A DNA stretch of 64,000 bases from Hyphomicrobiales bacterium (GCA_900473685.1 UCNE01000006.1:62001-126000), one strand, 5' to 3'; positions 26,557 to 38,253 are shown, numbered from the stretch's first letter. Numbers and translations: made by a program. The notes: generated by a model from the sequence alone, not told the origin.

Positions 26557-27660
26557 ATGAAAAACATCGTTGTCATCGGCGCCGGCAAGATCGGCTCGAC
26601 CATCGCCCGCCTTCTCGCCCATTCCGGCGATTATCAGGTGACATTGGCCGACCGCAGCGCCGAGCAGCTCGCCCTGATCGAAAAGCACGACGCCATTTCG
26701 GTCACGGAAATCGACATCTCCGACAGTGCCGCCATGGTCAAGTTGCTGACCGGCAAGTTCGCCGTTCTCAGCGCTGCCCCGTTCCATCTGACAATTGCGA
26801 TTGCCGAAGCCGCCTCCAAGGCCGGCGTCCACTATCTCGACCTGACCGAAGACGTCGAATCCACCCGCCAGGTCAAGGAAATTGCCGAAAAGGCCAACAC
26901 CGCCTTCATTCCGCAGTGCGGCCTCGCACCGGGCTTCATCTCCATCGTTGCCAACGACCTCGCCAGCCGCTTCGACACGCTCGACAGCGTCCGCATGCGC
27001 GTCGGCGCCCTGCCGCAGTATCCGTCCAACGCTCTGAACTATAACCTGACCTGGAGCACCGACGGCGTCATCAACGAATATATCGAGCCCTGCGAAGCCA
27101 TCGTCGAAGGCCAGTTGATCACGGTACCGGCGCTCGAAGAACGCGAAGAATTCTCGCTCGACGGCGTCACCTACGAAGCCTTCAACACGTCGGGCGGCCT
27201 CGGCACGCTCTGCGAAACGCTGAAGGGCAAGGTTCGCACGCTCAACTATCGCACCATCCGTTATCCCGGCCATGCCGCGATCATGAAGGCGCTGCTCAAC
27301 GACCTCGGCCTGCGCCATCGCCGCGAAGTCCTGAAGGACATCTTCGAAAACTCGCTGCCCTCGACCATGCAGGACGTCGTCATCATCTTCGTTACGGTTT
27401 CCGGCCGCAAGGAAGGCCGCCTGGTGCAGGAAACCTACGCCAACAAGGTCTACAGCGCCGTCGTCGCCGGCCGCATGATGAGCGCCATCCAGATCACCAC
27501 GGCAACCAGCATCTGCGCCGTTCTCGATATGCTGGCCAAGGGCGAACTGCCGTCCAAGGGCTTCATCCGCCAGGAAGAAATCGGCCTCGACGCTTTCTTG
27601 AAGAGCCGCTTCGGCCATCACTACGAACAGCGCGCCTACGCCGACAAGATGGCTGGCTGA
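26557..27660 (+). CDS. Saccharopine dehydrogenase-family protein (possible lysine 6-dehydrogenase)
   Basis: A 367-residue NAD(P)-dependent oxidoreductase. The Rossmann motif is IGAGKIGSTIA at about 7-17, followed by the family blocks PFHLTIAIAEAASKAGVHYLDL and QCGLAPGFISIVANDLA. The C-terminal catalytic domain contains NTSGGLGTLCETL and RYPGHAAIM. The short length and these motifs fit both saccharopine dehydrogenase and the lysine 6-dehydrogenase reported from Agrobacterium, and sequence alone does not decide between them. No lysine-ketoglutarate reductase is adjacent, which slightly favours the second. It is divergent from an Lrp-type regulator and followed by a strong terminator. Confidence 0.8.
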   Translation: MKNIVVIGAGKIGSTIARLLAHSGDYQVTLADRSAEQLALIEKHDAISVTEIDISDSAAMVKLLTGKFAVLSAAPFHLTIAIAEAASKAGVHYLDLTEDVESTRQVKEIAEKANTAFIPQCGLAPGFISIVANDLASRFDTLDSVRMRVGALPQYPSNALNYNLTWSTDGVINEYIEPCEAIVEGQLITVPALEEREEFSLDGVTYEAFNTSGGLGTLCETLKGKVRTLNYRTIRYPGHAAIMKALLNDLGLRHRREVLKDIFENSLPSTMQDVVIIFVTVSGRKEGRLVQETYANKVYSAVVAGRMMSAIQITTATSICAVLDMLAKGELPSKGFIRQEEIGLDAFLKSRFGHHYEQRAYADKMAG

Positions 27661-27693
27661 TCTGCGGGGATAAAAAGACTTTTAAACCGCAAC

Positions 27694-27723
27694 GCCCGGG
27701 ATTTTACGATCCCGGGCTTTTTT
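27694..27723 (+). terminator. Rho-independent terminator after the dehydrogenase gene
   Basis: A 9-bp GC-rich stem (GCCCGGGAT with ATCCCGGGC) has a six-base loop and is followed by six T residues. It starts 34 bases after the stop codon. Confidence 0.88.
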
Positions 27724-27756
27724 GCGCCTGTTTTTCAGCGAAAATACACGCCACAG

Positions 27757-27921
27757 CCCCTCATCCGCCCTTCGGGCACCTTCTCCCCGCATGCGGGGAG
27801 AAGGACAGGGGGGTGGCAAGCCTTAGCGTCTTTCGAGTATCTTCATCTGGAAACCGGGCGGTGCGGCATAGTCCTTCTCCCCGCCCGCGGGGAGAAGGTG
27901 GCCGATAGGCCGGATGAGGGG
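27757..27921. repeat. Palindromic intergenic repeat, copy 4
   Basis: The outer ends CCCCTCATCCG and CGGATGAGGGG are exact complements. Each arm carries a strong hairpin (CTTCTCCCCGCATGCGGGGA and CTTCTCCCCGCCCGCGGGGA), with about 60 unique bases between. It fills the gap between converging dehydrogenase and manC genes. Confidence 0.85.
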
Positions 27922-27934
27922 CGGCAACCCGATT

Positions 27935-29362
27935 CTACGTCCGTCCAAATTCGTCATCAAGCCGGATGATATCGTCATCCTCAAGATAGGATCCGGTCTG
28001 CACTTCGATCAATTCCAGCGGAATTTTGCCCGGATTGGTCAGCCGGTGAACCACACCTTGCGGGATGTAGACCGACTCGTTTTCGTGCAGCAGCCGTGTC
28101 TCGCCATCGATGGTAATCTCCGCCGTGCCGCGTACGACGATCCAGTGCTCGGAGCGGTGATGATGCTTCTGCAGCGAGATCTTGCGGCCGGGCGTCACAT
28201 GCAGCCGCTTGACCTCGAAACGCTCGCCGCTCAGCACCGATGCCACGGCCCCCCAAGGCCGGTAGGATGTCGGATGGTTCTCCGTCAGCCCCTTCGTCTT
28301 TGCCGACCGGGCCAGCTGCTTGACGATCTCGCCGACGTTTTGGCTATCTTCCATGCGTCCGACATAGACGGCATCCTCGCTGGCGATGACGGCGATATCA
28401 TCCAGCCCCTGCACGGCAAGATGGATGTCCCGCGATAGAACCAGGGAATTGCGCGTGTTCGACACCGTCGCCTTCTGCCCGACGACATTGCCGTCCGCAT
28501 CCTTGTCGCCGATCGCCCAGACGCTGTCCCAACTGCCGAGATCCGACCAGCTGAAGGAGGACGGCACAACGGCCGCATGCGGCGTATTCTCGAACACCGC
28601 GTAGTCGACCGAGATATTCGGCGTCTGTGAAAAGGCGGCCTCGTCCAGGCGATCGAAGTCGAGGTCGCGCTCGGCGCCCTGGATTGCCCGCTGGGCCGCA
28701 TCGTAGACGGCAGGCGCATAGCGCAGGATTTCCGCCAGAAACTGCCCGACGGGCAGCATGAACATCCCCGAGTTCCACAGGTAGCGGCCGCTTGCCAGCA
28801 ATTCCTCGGCACGCGCCTGGTCCGGCTTTTCGACAAAGCGGGCAACGGTTTTTGCGCCCGCTCCGATATCGTCGCCCATTTCGATATAGCCGTAGCCGGT
28901 CGCCGGTTCCGTCGGCTTGATACCGAAGGTCACCAGCTTGCCGGCCTGTGCCGTCTCCTGCGCAATGCGGATGCAATCGAAATAGTGCGCACCGGCATCG
29001 ATCTCATGATCGGAGGCCAGCACCTGCATGATCGCGTCATCGCCATGGTCACGCAAGACGACGAACGCAGCCGCCGCAAGCGCCGGGGCGGTGTTGCGGG
29101 CGACCGGCTCCAGCAGGATGCTCGACAACGGTGCGTCGAGCGCCCGCGCCTGCTCTGCGACGATGAAGCGGAATTCGGCATTGGTGACGATCACCGCCGG
29201 CGTATACCGCGCCTGATCGGAAACCCGCTCCAACGTCTTCTGGAACAGCGATTGGTCGCCGAGAAATTGGAGAAACTGCTTGGGCGCTGCCGAGCGCGAC
29301 AGCGGCCATAACCGCGTACCCTTACCGCCAGCCATGATGACCGGCACGATCTTCGAAGACAT
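27935..29362 (-). CDS. manC: Mannose-1-phosphate guanylyltransferase / mannose-6-phosphate isomerase
   Basis: A bifunctional enzyme for GDP-mannose, a precursor of surface polysaccharides, of about 475 residues. The N-terminal nucleotidyltransferase has GGKGTRLWPLSR near residue 12, followed by PKQF, then FVEKPD and NSGMF. The C-terminal type II isomerase cupin (about 360-470) has RPWG, HHHRSEHW and the metal-binding pattern ending in GVVHRLTNPG. Two ATGs are possible at 29368 and 29362. The second has AGAGG at better spacing. It could equally be called noeJ or xanB in other rhizobia. Confidence 0.92.
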   Translation of the reverse strand: MSSKIVPVIMAGGKGTRLWPLSRSAAPKQFLQFLGDQSLFQKTLERVSDQARYTPAVIVTNAEFRFIVAEQARALDAPLSSILLEPVARNTAPALAAAAFVVLRDHGDDAIMQVLASDHEIDAGAHYFDCIRIAQETAQAGKLVTFGIKPTEPATGYGYIEMGDDIGAGAKTVARFVEKPDQARAEELLASGRYLWNSGMFMLPVGQFLAEILRYAPAVYDAAQRAIQGAERDLDFDRLDEAAFSQTPNISVDYAVFENTPHAAVVPSSFSWSDLGSWDSVWAIGDKDADGNVVGQKATVSNTRNSLVLSRDIHLAVQGLDDIAVIASEDAVYVGRMEDSQNVGEIVKQLARSAKTKGLTENHPTSYRPWGAVASVLSGERFEVKRLHVTPGRKISLQKHHHRSEHWIVVRGTAEITIDGETRLLHENESVYIPQGVVHRLTNPGKIPLELIEVQTGSYLEDDDIIRLDDEFGRT

Positions 29363-29560
29363 GCGCATCCTCTTGCCTCTTGCCGAACCTGGTGGTTCGA
29401 AACGTTCAAAACTGCCTGCGTCTCACACAGCCTAACGCAAAACCGGGGCAAATGAACCCACTAACCGGTTCGAGCCTTTATAAAATCAAAGCGTTAACGC
29501 GACAGCGCCAAGCCGCAAGACCCTTCAAGCAAAGGTATCGAGCAAAATTCAGGCAATAAA

Positions 29561-29582
29561 AAACCCCGCCAGAGCGGGGTTT
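29561..29582 (-). terminator. Terminator of the atpHAGDC operon
   Basis: A 9-bp stem (AAACCCCGC with GCGGGGTTT) and a four-base loop, followed on the minus strand by a T-rich run. It starts 23 bases after the atpC stop. Confidence 0.85.
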
Positions 29583-29604
29583 GGAAATACAGTCATTGAT
29601 CTTT

Positions 29605-30012
29605 TCAGAATGCAACGACGATCTCGTTGAGCTGTGTCAGCTCGGCGAGGAAACTTTCGAGGCGCGTCTTGTGCTCGTCGCTGTGCGAATTGGCATCCAG
29701 CTCCGACTTCGTCGCGTCGATGCGCTTTTCGATCTGCTTGGCATCCATTTCGCTGACAGGAACAGCGGATTCGGCAAGCAGCGTGCAGCCGGTCGGCAGG
29801 ATATCGGCGAAACCGCCGAACACGACATAGCGCGTAACCTGGCCGTCAACGGCCTTGACGGTAACAATGCCCGGCTTGATCGTCGTCATGACAGGCGCAT
29901 GATTGGCCATCACGGTCATTTCGCCTTCCGTTGCCGGAAGAACGACTTCGCTGACGCGCTCGGAAAGCAGCAGGCGCTCCGGGGAGACGAGTTCGAAATT
30001 GAAATCAGCCAT
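29605..30012 (-). CDS. atpC: ATP synthase F1 epsilon subunit
   Basis: The epsilon subunit of the F1 sector, which couples rotation to the proton channel and can brake ATP hydrolysis. It is 135 residues from the ATG at 30012. The N-terminal beta sandwich starts FNFELVSPERLLLS and includes LPATEGEMTVMANHAPVMT. The C-terminal helical hairpin (about 90-135) is present, so inhibitory movement is possible. It is last in the operon and separated from atpD by 129 bases holding a strong hairpin. Confidence 0.95.
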   Translation of the reverse strand: MADFNFELVSPERLLLSERVSEVVLPATEGEMTVMANHAPVMTTIKPGIVTVKAVDGQVTRYVVFGGFADILPTGCTLLAESAVPVSEMDAKQIEKRIDATKSELDANSHSDEHKTRLESFLAELTQLNEIVVAF

Positions 30013-30103
30013 GATCATTCGCTTCTTTTGGCGCTACCGGCGAGAAACCCCGGCAGAAAATCCCGTTCGACGCGGCCGGACACTTGCCAGCCGCAGCGAG
30101 TGA

Positions 30104-30134
30104 CGATCGGGGCGCCAATGAAGCGCCCCGATCG
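30104..30134. other. Strong intercistronic hairpin between atpD and atpC
   Basis: Perfect 12-bp arms (30104-30115 and 30123-30134) around a seven-base loop lie directly after the atpD stop. No T-run follows on the minus strand, so it is more likely an mRNA processing or stability element than a terminator. Confidence 0.55.
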
Positions 30135-30141
30135 AAAGTCA

Positions 30142-31728
<1,587 letters not shown>

Positions 31729-32610
31729 TTAGAGCGCTTCCGCGCCCGAAATGATTTCAATGAGTTCCTTGGTGATCTGAGCCTGGCGCTGACGGTTGTA
31801 GGACAACGTCAGCTTGTTGATCATGTCACCGGCATTGCGCGTGGCGTTGTCCATCGCGCTCATTTTGGCACCCATTTCACCCGCAACATTTTCGAGCAAA
31901 GCCCGGAAAACCTGCACCGAAATGTTGCGCGGAATAAGATCGTTGAGGATCTCGCCCGCATCTGGCTCGTATTCGTAGATCGCAGCCGCTGCGTCCGTCT
32001 GTTCCGCGCCTGCCGGAACGGCAGCCGGGATCAGCTGAAGGGCGGTCGGAACCTGCGAAATGACCGACTTGAACTCCGAATAGAACAGCGTGCAGACATC
32101 AAACTCGTTCTTTTCGAACAGGCTGATGATCTTCTTGCCAATCTGGTCGGCGTTTTCAAAGCCAATCTTCTTGACTTCACGCAGGTCGACGCGGTCGATG
32201 ATCAGCGATGCGAATTCGCGGCGCAGGATATCGAAGCCCTTCTTGCCGACGCAGACGATCTTCACCGTCTTGCCTTCGGCCAAAAGCTTGCGCACGTGGT
32301 CACGGGCAAAGCGGGCGATTTGGCTGTTGAAGCCGCCGCAAAGACCACGTTCCGCCGTGCAGACCACAAGCAGATGCGTCTGGTTCTGACCGTTGCCGGT
32401 CATCAGGCGAGGTGCACTGTCATCCGAACCGACAGCGGCGGCGATGTTCGAAAGAACAGCGCTCATCCGTTGCGAGTAGGGCCGTGCGGCCTCGGCCGCC
32501 TCCTGCGCACGCCGAAGCTTCGCCGCGGCGACCATTTTCATCGCCTTGGTGATCTTCTGCGTCGCCTTGACGGAGGCGATCCTGTTTTTCAGATCCTTTA
32601 GTGAAGGCAT
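31729..32610 (-). CDS. atpG: ATP synthase F1 gamma subunit
   Basis: The central rotor shaft of F1, 293 residues. The N-terminal helix has [20 protein letters not shown] and [11 protein letters not shown]. The C-terminal helix has [20 protein letters not shown]. Both are family hallmarks. It lies between atpA (28-base gap) and atpD (24-base gap). Confidence 0.96.
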   Translation of the reverse strand: MPSLKDLKNRIASVKATQKITKAMKMVAAAKLRRAQEAAEAARPYSQRMSAVLSNIAAAVGSDDSAPRLMTGNGQNQTHLLVVCTAERGLCGGFNSQIARFARDHVRKLLAEGKTVKIVCVGKKGFDILRREFASLIIDRVDLREVKKIGFENADQIGKKIISLFEKNEFDVCTLFYSEFKSVISQVPTALQLIPAAVPAGAEQTDAAAAIYEYEPDAGEILNDLIPRNISVQVFRALLENVAGEMGAKMSAMDNATRNAGDMINKLTLSYNRQRQAQITKELIEIISGAEAL

Positions 32611-32638
32611 CCGTTAATCCGTCCTAAATGGTACCCGA

Positions 32639-34168
32639 TCAGGCGAAGGATTTCGCAAACGTGTCGATGGCAGTCTTGAGCTTGCCCTTGACGTCGTCGC
32701 TGATTGCCTTGTCCTTGCGGATAGCTTCAAGAATGTCCTTGCCTTCGGAACGCATGTACGACAGCAGACCCTGCTCGAACGCGCCAACCTTGTTGACGGC
32801 GATCTTGTCGAGGTAGCCGTTCACGCCGGCGAAGATGACCGCGACCTGTTCTTCCGTCTTCAGCGGCGAGAACTGCGGCTGCTTCAGGAGTTCGGTCAGG
32901 CGCGCACCGCGGTTCAACAGGCGCTGTGTTGCAGCGTCGAGGTCGGAACCGAACTGGGCAAACGCTGCCATTTCGCGATACTGGGCGAGTTCACCCTTGA
33001 TCGAGCCGGCAACCTGCTTCATCGCCTTGATCTGAGCGGCCGAACCCACGCGGGAAACCGACAGACCGACGTTAACGGCCGGGCGGATACCCTGGTAGAA
33101 CAGGTCCGTTTCAAGGAAGATCTGGCCGTCGGTGATCGAGATCACGTTGGTCGGGATGAACGCCGAAACGTCGTTACCCTGGGTTTCGATGACCGGCAGA
33201 GCCGTCAGCGAGCCAGCGCCGTTGGCGTCGGAAAGCTTTGCAGCGCGTTCAAGCAGGCGCGAATGCAGATAGAAAACGTCGCCCGGGTAAGCTTCGCGGC
33301 CCGGCGGGCGGCGCAGCAGAAGCGACATCTGGCGGTAGGCAACGGCCTGCTTCGAAAGGTCGTCATAACCGATCAGCGCATGCATGCTGTTGTCGCGGAA
33401 ATATTCGCCCATGGCCGCACCGGCGAATGGTGCGAGATACTGCATCGGAGCCGGGTCGGATGCAGTAGCAGCAATGATGATCGAGTACTTCAGGGCGCCG
33501 CGCTCTTCGAGCACCTTGACGAACTGGGCAACCGTCGAACGCTTCTGGCCGATAGCGACGTAGACGCAATACAGCTTTTCAGCATCCGGGCCATTGTCGT
33601 GAATGGCCTTCTGGTTGAGGATCGTGTCGAGAATGATCGCGGTCTTGCCGGTCTGACGGTCACCGATGACCAGCTCGCGCTGGCCGCGGCCGACCGGGAT
33701 CAGAGCGTCGATGGCCTTGAGGCCTGTCGACATCGGCTCATGAACCGACTTGCGCGGGATGATGCCCGGAGCCTTGACGTCAACGCGCGAGCGCTGCTTG
33801 GCATTGATCGGACCCTTGCCGTCGATCGGGTTGCCGAGCGCGTCGACGACGCGGCCGAGCAGCTCCGGACCAACCGGAACGTCGACGATTGCGCCGGTCC
33901 GCTTGACAGTGTCGCCTTCCTTGATGCCACGGTCGGCACCGAAGATAACCACACCGACATTGTCGGCTTCAAGGTTCAGTGCCATGCCGCGAATTCCACC
34001 CGGGAATTCGACCATCTCACCTGCCTGGACATTGTCCAGACCGTAGACGCGGGCAATACCGTCACCGACGGAAAGCACCTGGCCAACCTCGGAGACTTCT
34101 GCCTCCTGGCCAAAGTTTTTGATTTGATCTTTAAGAATTGCGGAAATTTCCGCGGCGCGGATATCCAT
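32639..34168 (-). CDS. atpA: ATP synthase F1 alpha subunit
   Basis: The non-catalytic nucleotide-binding alpha subunit, 509 residues, normal length. The P-loop is GDRQTGKTA (about 169-177). The ATPase signature [17 protein letters not shown] is present. Its ATG overlaps the atpH stop by one base (TGATG), so the two are translationally coupled. Confidence 0.97.
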   Translation of the reverse strand: MDIRAAEISAILKDQIKNFGQEAEVSEVGQVLSVGDGIARVYGLDNVQAGEMVEFPGGIRGMALNLEADNVGVVIFGADRGIKEGDTVKRTGAIVDVPVGPELLGRVVDALGNPIDGKGPINAKQRSRVDVKAPGIIPRKSVHEPMSTGLKAIDALIPVGRGQRELVIGDRQTGKTAIILDTILNQKAIHDNGPDAEKLYCVYVAIGQKRSTVAQFVKVLEERGALKYSIIIAATASDPAPMQYLAPFAGAAMGEYFRDNSMHALIGYDDLSKQAVAYRQMSLLLRRPPGREAYPGDVFYLHSRLLERAAKLSDANGAGSLTALPVIETQGNDVSAFIPTNVISITDGQIFLETDLFYQGIRPAVNVGLSVSRVGSAAQIKAMKQVAGSIKGELAQYREMAAFAQFGSDLDAATQRLLNRGARLTELLKQPQFSPLKTEEQVAVIFAGVNGYLDKIAVNKVGAFEQGLLSYMRSEGKDILEAIRKDKAISDDVKGKLKTAIDTFAKSFA

Positions 34169-34734
34169 CAGCCGACCTCTTTCAGTGCAAGCTTAAGGCT
34201 AGAAAGCTTTGTGCGAAGGGAAGTGTCAATCTGGCGGGACCCGACCTTGACGATCAGACCACCGAGAATAGAGGGTTCAACCGTGACGTTGAGCGTCACG
34301 TCTTTGCCGGTGACGCCCTTGAGCGCCGCCTTCAATTCAGTCTGCTGCGCTGCCGTCAGGGCATGCGCCGAAGTCACGTCAGCAGAAACTTCACCACGAT
34401 GACGGGCTGCAGTTTCGCGATAGGACTTGACGATGCCAGGCACCGCGAACAGGCGGCGGTTGCGTGCAACCACCTTCAGGAAGTTACCGACCAGACCCGA
34501 AATTCCGGCCTTCGCGATGATCGCGGAAATGGCCTTGAACTGGTCGTCGGCAGAAAAGATCGGGCTGACAATAAGGCGCTTCAGATCGGCGCTCTCGTTG
34601 ACCAACGACTGGAACTTGTCCAGATCCGCCGCTACGCTCTCCACCGAACCCGCTTCCAATGCGAGATCGAAAAGCGAAGACGCGTACCTTTCTGCAACAC
34701 CGGAAATAAGCTGGGATGTGTCTGCCACGGGCAC
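34168..34734 (-). CDS. atpH: ATP synthase F1 delta subunit
   Basis: The delta subunit, part of the stator linking F1 to F0, 188 residues. The N-terminal helical domain includes [14 protein letters not shown]. The C-terminal part includes [25 protein letters not shown] (split here as [10 protein letters not shown] and DTSLRTKL). It is the first gene of atpHAGDC. The F0 genes are not in the window, in line with the split F0/F1 operons of alphaproteobacteria. The operon promoter should lie in the 262 bases upstream. Confidence 0.95.
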   Translation of the reverse strand: MPVADTSQLISGVAERYASSLFDLALEAGSVESVAADLDKFQSLVNESADLKRLIVSPIFSADDQFKAISAIIAKAGISGLVGNFLKVVARNRRLFAVPGIVKSYRETAARHRGEVSADVTSAHALTAAQQTELKAALKGVTGKDVTLNVTVEPSILGGLIVKVGSRQIDTSLRTKLSSLKLALKEVG

Positions 34735-34996
34735 AAGCTTCTCTTATTTTAATTCAAGGGCGATGTCTGCGGAGAACCGTAAACCCAACACTTTGAATTT
34801 GCTGCTATATTTTAAAGGATGCACAGACCGGGCGGCCTGTGCCCCCCACAAGTCGCGGTTCGTCTAGCATAGGATATCTGGACTCGCAACACGCGAACCG
34901 CACGAATGCGCATAGTTCGTGCCGGTTTGGCCAAATTTTGACAAAAATGGGGTATGAGCTGACGAGGCTGGTGCCGTAGGCCCTTGCTGGCCGGGC

Positions 34997-35383
34997 TTAG
35001 ATGAAACCGAAGACATAGCCCAGAGGTAACGCCGAAAGCGCGATCTGGACGATCAGATACAACCAGTTCACAACCGTATTGCCGCTGTCCGACAGCATCG
35101 ACAGGACGCGTCCGAACGCCGCAAGCGCAAAGGCAGCACCGAGCGCCAGATAGACCATCGGCTGGGCTAGCAGCAGTGCGGCTATGCCAAGACCAAGATG
35201 AAAGCCGCCCATCGTCGAGCGCGCCTCGGCATAACCGCCGCGCCGGCCCTCGCGCAGATCGATCCCCAGCGCCCGAAAAGCGATGCCCGGCGCAAACAGA
35301 AAGACCAGCCCGAGCAACGATGTGACCACGGCTGCGCAAAACGCCAGGAATTCTCCTGTTTCGGTCGGAATGTAGAATTCCAT
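34997..35383 (-). CDS. DUF4345-type small membrane protein
   Basis: A 128-residue protein with four hydrophobic segments (about 12-33, 60-78, 79-97 and 104-126). The cytoplasmic-side loop GIDLREGRRGGYAEARSTMGGFHLG between the first two is typical of DUF4345. Function is not known. It is transcribed in the same direction as atpH, 262 bases upstream of it. Confidence 0.75.
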   Translation of the reverse strand: MEFYIPTETGEFLAFCAAVVTSLLGLVFLFAPGIAFRALGIDLREGRRGGYAEARSTMGGFHLGLGIAALLLAQPMVYLALGAAFALAAFGRVLSMLSDSGNTVVNWLYLIVQIALSALPLGYVFGFI

Positions 35384-35553
35384 TTAGCCCTCTCATGCCT
35401 CACGCCGACATTGCGGCGAGAGAGGATTAACGCAATGGAACAGAAAAGGGAATCGGGGAGGAGGGGTAAAACAAGGGAAACAACGTGAGCCTAGATTTCA
35501 CCCGCATCGTCATTATGATCAATCCGTCTTCTGCGACTCAATAGAAAGAACCC

Positions 35554-35973
35554 ATGACCTATCGTGGACGGAAACTCCCCTATCTTGTTACTTCGGGGAA
35601 ACCTCTAGAGCCGGTACCGCTTTACGTGTCGCACTTAATGGAAGATCGAGTCGTGCTTTCTGACGGAATATCGGCGAAAGCGAGAGGATACTCAAAAGAA
35701 ATCACCTTTCAAAACCGAGGCCATGCTTGGGAAAATGAGGATCTCTATCGAAAATTGGCTGAGCTAAATTCTAACGGAATTCCCTTTGAAATAAGGCGAA
35801 GAGAGATGATTTCGCCTCACGCCCTTATGTTATGGTGGCAAAACACTGGAAAGCTGGCTGGCAATTTCAGAGAAATTGCATGGAGCGATGCTGGCGAGTG
35901 GCACATTGCAACAATTGAGCCTCCCGTAGTTGGTGTACTCGGCTGGAGAGGTCCCGAACCCTACGGGCATTAA
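35554..35973 (+). CDS. Orphan protein of unknown function, base composition unlike neighbours
   Basis: A 139-residue frame, MTYRGRKLPYLVTSG onward, preceded by GAAAG. I do not recognise it. It looks soluble, with no signal peptide, and contains a Trp-rich second half (LMLWWQNTG, IAWSDAGEWH, LGWRGPEP). Its DNA is visibly AT-richer than both sides, and it uses codons such as AGA, ATA, TTA and CTA that flanking genes avoid. It sits alone, opposite in direction to priA and the DUF4345 gene. These traits suggest recent transfer. A short cargo or immunity-like role is possible but unsupported. Confidence 0.6.
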   Translation: MTYRGRKLPYLVTSGKPLEPVPLYVSHLMEDRVVLSDGISAKARGYSKEITFQNRGHAWENEDLYRKLAELNSNGIPFEIRRREMISPHALMLWWQNTGKLAGNFREIAWSDAGEWHIATIEPPVVGVLGWRGPEPYGH

Positions 35974-36048
35974 CCAATTTAATATCTAAGGCCACCGCAT
36001 TTTGGAGCAAGCTCTATCTGTTTTCCAAAGTGGGATTTTGCTTTTCCC

Positions 36049-38253
36049 TCACAAAAAACTCTGCGGATCGATATCCAGCTGAACACTCACCGATCCGCGC
36101 AGCTTCGGGCCGCTGGCCATCATCGTTTTCACAAAAACCTGCATGTCGCTGTTGCGGCGGCCGTGGACCAGCAGGCGAAACCGGTGGCGGCCGCGGATCA
36201 GTGCCAGCGGCGCCTCGGCTGGGCCTAGAATGGTAATGCCGCTGACCTTGGGTGCCGCCTGCCGCAGGCCGCGCGCATGCCCTTCGGCATCGGCGCGGGT
36301 ATCGGCGGAGACGATGATCGAGGCAAGACGCCCGAACGGCGGCAGAAGCGCCTTTTCCCGCTCGCTGATCTCACGCTCGTAGAAGGCATCCGAATCGCCC
36401 GAGACGATCGCCTGCATCACCGGGTGCTGCGGCTGGTAGGTCTGCAGCAGGCCGAGTGATTTCAGGCCGGTCCGCCCCGCCCGGCCCGTCACCTGGCTGA
36501 GCAGCTGGAACGTCCGCTCCGCAGCGCGCGGATCACCATTGGCAAGGCCGATATCGGCATCAACAATGCCGACGAAGGTCATCATCGGAAAATTGTGCCC
36601 CTTGGCAACCAGCTGCGTGCCGACGACGATATCCGCCTCACCCTTGGCGATAGCTTCGAGCTCCAGCCGCAAGCGCTTGACGCCCATCAGATCGGAGGAC
36701 AAGACGATGGTTCGCGCATCGGGAAAATGCCGGTCGACCTCTTCGGCGATCCGCTCGACGCCTGGACCGCAGGCGACCAGATGATCGAACGTACCGCATT
36801 CCGGGCAGCTCTCCGGCGTCTTTTGCGCATAGCCGCAATGATGGCACTGGATCTGGCCACGAAACCGATGTTCGACCAGCCAGCTGGAACAATCCGGGCA
36901 TTGGAACCGGTGGCCGCACACACGGCAGAGCGTCAGGGGCGCATAGCCGCGCCGGTTGAGAAACAAAAGCGCCTGTTCGCCGCGCTCCACCGCCTTGCCG
37001 ATATAGCGCAGCATCACCGGCGACAGGAAGCCGCCGCGCTCCGGCGGATGTTTGCGCATGTCGACAAGGCCGAGATCCGGCAGCGCCGCATCGCCAAACC
37101 GCGTCGGCAGGTGGATCGGATTATAGCGGCCAAGGTCGCCATTGACCCGGCTTTCCACCGATGGCGTCGCCGACACCAGCACGATCGGGAATTCGCCGAT
37201 CCGCGCCCTGACCACCGCCATGTCACGCGCATTATAGAAGACACGGTCTTCCTGCTTGTAGGCTGGGTCGTGCTCCTCATCCACTATAATGAGGCCGAGA
37301 TTCTCAAATGGCAGGAACAGGGCGGAACGGGCACCGGCCACGACCCGCACGCCACCCTCCGTCACCTGCCGCCAGACTTTTTCACGGGTCCGCGGCGCAA
37401 GATCGGAATGCCATTCGGCCGGCTTCGAGCCGAACCGGTCCTGGAAACGCTCGAGGAAACTCGCCGTCAGGGCGATTTCCGGCAAGAGGATCAGCACCTG
37501 CTTTCCGGCCTTCAAAGTGGCGGCGATCGCCTCGAAATAGACCTCGGTCTTGCCGGAGCCGGTAATGCCATCGATCAGCGACACGGAAAACCCGCCGGCA
37601 TCGACGCTTTCGAGCAGATCGAGCGCTGCCTGCTTCTGCGGCCCTTCGAGCCGGTGCTCGACATAATCGGGATCGGGCAAGGCCACCACCGGCGGCGGCG
37701 GCATGAACACGGTTTCGAACACGCCCTGCGCCGTCAGCCCGTCAATGACACTGGACGAAGTGCCTGCCGCATGGGCAAGTCCGGAGCGGGTCCAGGTAAA
37801 TCCGTTATCGGCCGTGGCGATCACCCGCTCACGCGCCGAGGTCATCCGCTCCGGCCGCGCATCTGTCAGCCGCAGGCCTTCGACCATCGGCTCCGGATCA
37901 AACGCCGCGGGAGCCCGCAGCGCCATGCGGGCAACCAGCCCGGGCGGCGAAACGGTATAGGTGGCGACCCAGTCGAGAAAGGTCCGCATGTCCCTTGCCA
38001 GAGGCGGGCAATCAAAGACCTGTGTAATCGCCTTCAATTTCTTCGGATCGACGCTGCCATCATCGACGCCGTCCCAGACGACGCCCACGACCTGGCGCGG
38101 GCCGAGCGGCACCTGGACGATCGATCCGGGCTCGACAGCCATTCCCTCCGGCACCGCATAGGAGTATGGTTTCGGGGCGGGCATCGGCACCAGAACGGGC
38201 ACGACGCGGCGGGCGAACAGGTCGTCAAACAAATCGGTCGAATCTTCAGTCAT
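36049..38253 (-). CDS. priA: Primosomal protein N' (replication restart helicase)
   Basis: The 3'-5' helicase that reloads the replisome at stalled forks, 734 residues. The N-terminal DNA-binding domain covers about 1-200. The helicase core has Walker A GITGSGKTE and the DEEH-box VDEEHDPAYKQ. The zinc-binding insertion has eight Cys in CRVCGHRFQCPDCSSW ... CHHCG ... CPECGT. Later motifs include GTQLVAKGHNFP and QVTGRAGRTGLKSLG. It is divergent from the transaldolase gene. Cys residues and all helicase motifs look intact. Confidence 0.96.
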   Translation of the reverse strand: MTEDSTDLFDDLFARRVVPVLVPMPAPKPYSYAVPEGMAVEPGSIVQVPLGPRQVVGVVWDGVDDGSVDPKKLKAITQVFDCPPLARDMRTFLDWVATYTVSPPGLVARMALRAPAAFDPEPMVEGLRLTDARPERMTSARERVIATADNGFTWTRSGLAHAAGTSSSVIDGLTAQGVFETVFMPPPPVVALPDPDYVEHRLEGPQKQAALDLLESVDAGGFSVSLIDGITGSGKTEVYFEAIAATLKAGKQVLILLPEIALTASFLERFQDRFGSKPAEWHSDLAPRTREKVWRQVTEGGVRVVAGARSALFLPFENLGLIIVDEEHDPAYKQEDRVFYNARDMAVVRARIGEFPIVLVSATPSVESRVNGDLGRYNPIHLPTRFGDAALPDLGLVDMRKHPPERGGFLSPVMLRYIGKAVERGEQALLFLNRRGYAPLTLCRVCGHRFQCPDCSSWLVEHRFRGQIQCHHCGYAQKTPESCPECGTFDHLVACGPGVERIAEEVDRHFPDARTIVLSSDLMGVKRLRLELEAIAKGEADIVVGTQLVAKGHNFPMMTFVGIVDADIGLANGDPRAAERTFQLLSQVTGRAGRTGLKSLGLLQTYQPQHPVMQAIVSGDSDAFYEREISEREKALLPPFGRLASIIVSADTRADAEGHARGLRQAAPKVSGITILGPAEAPLALIRGRHRFRLLVHGRRNSDMQVFVKTMMASGPKLRGSVSVQLDIDPQSFL

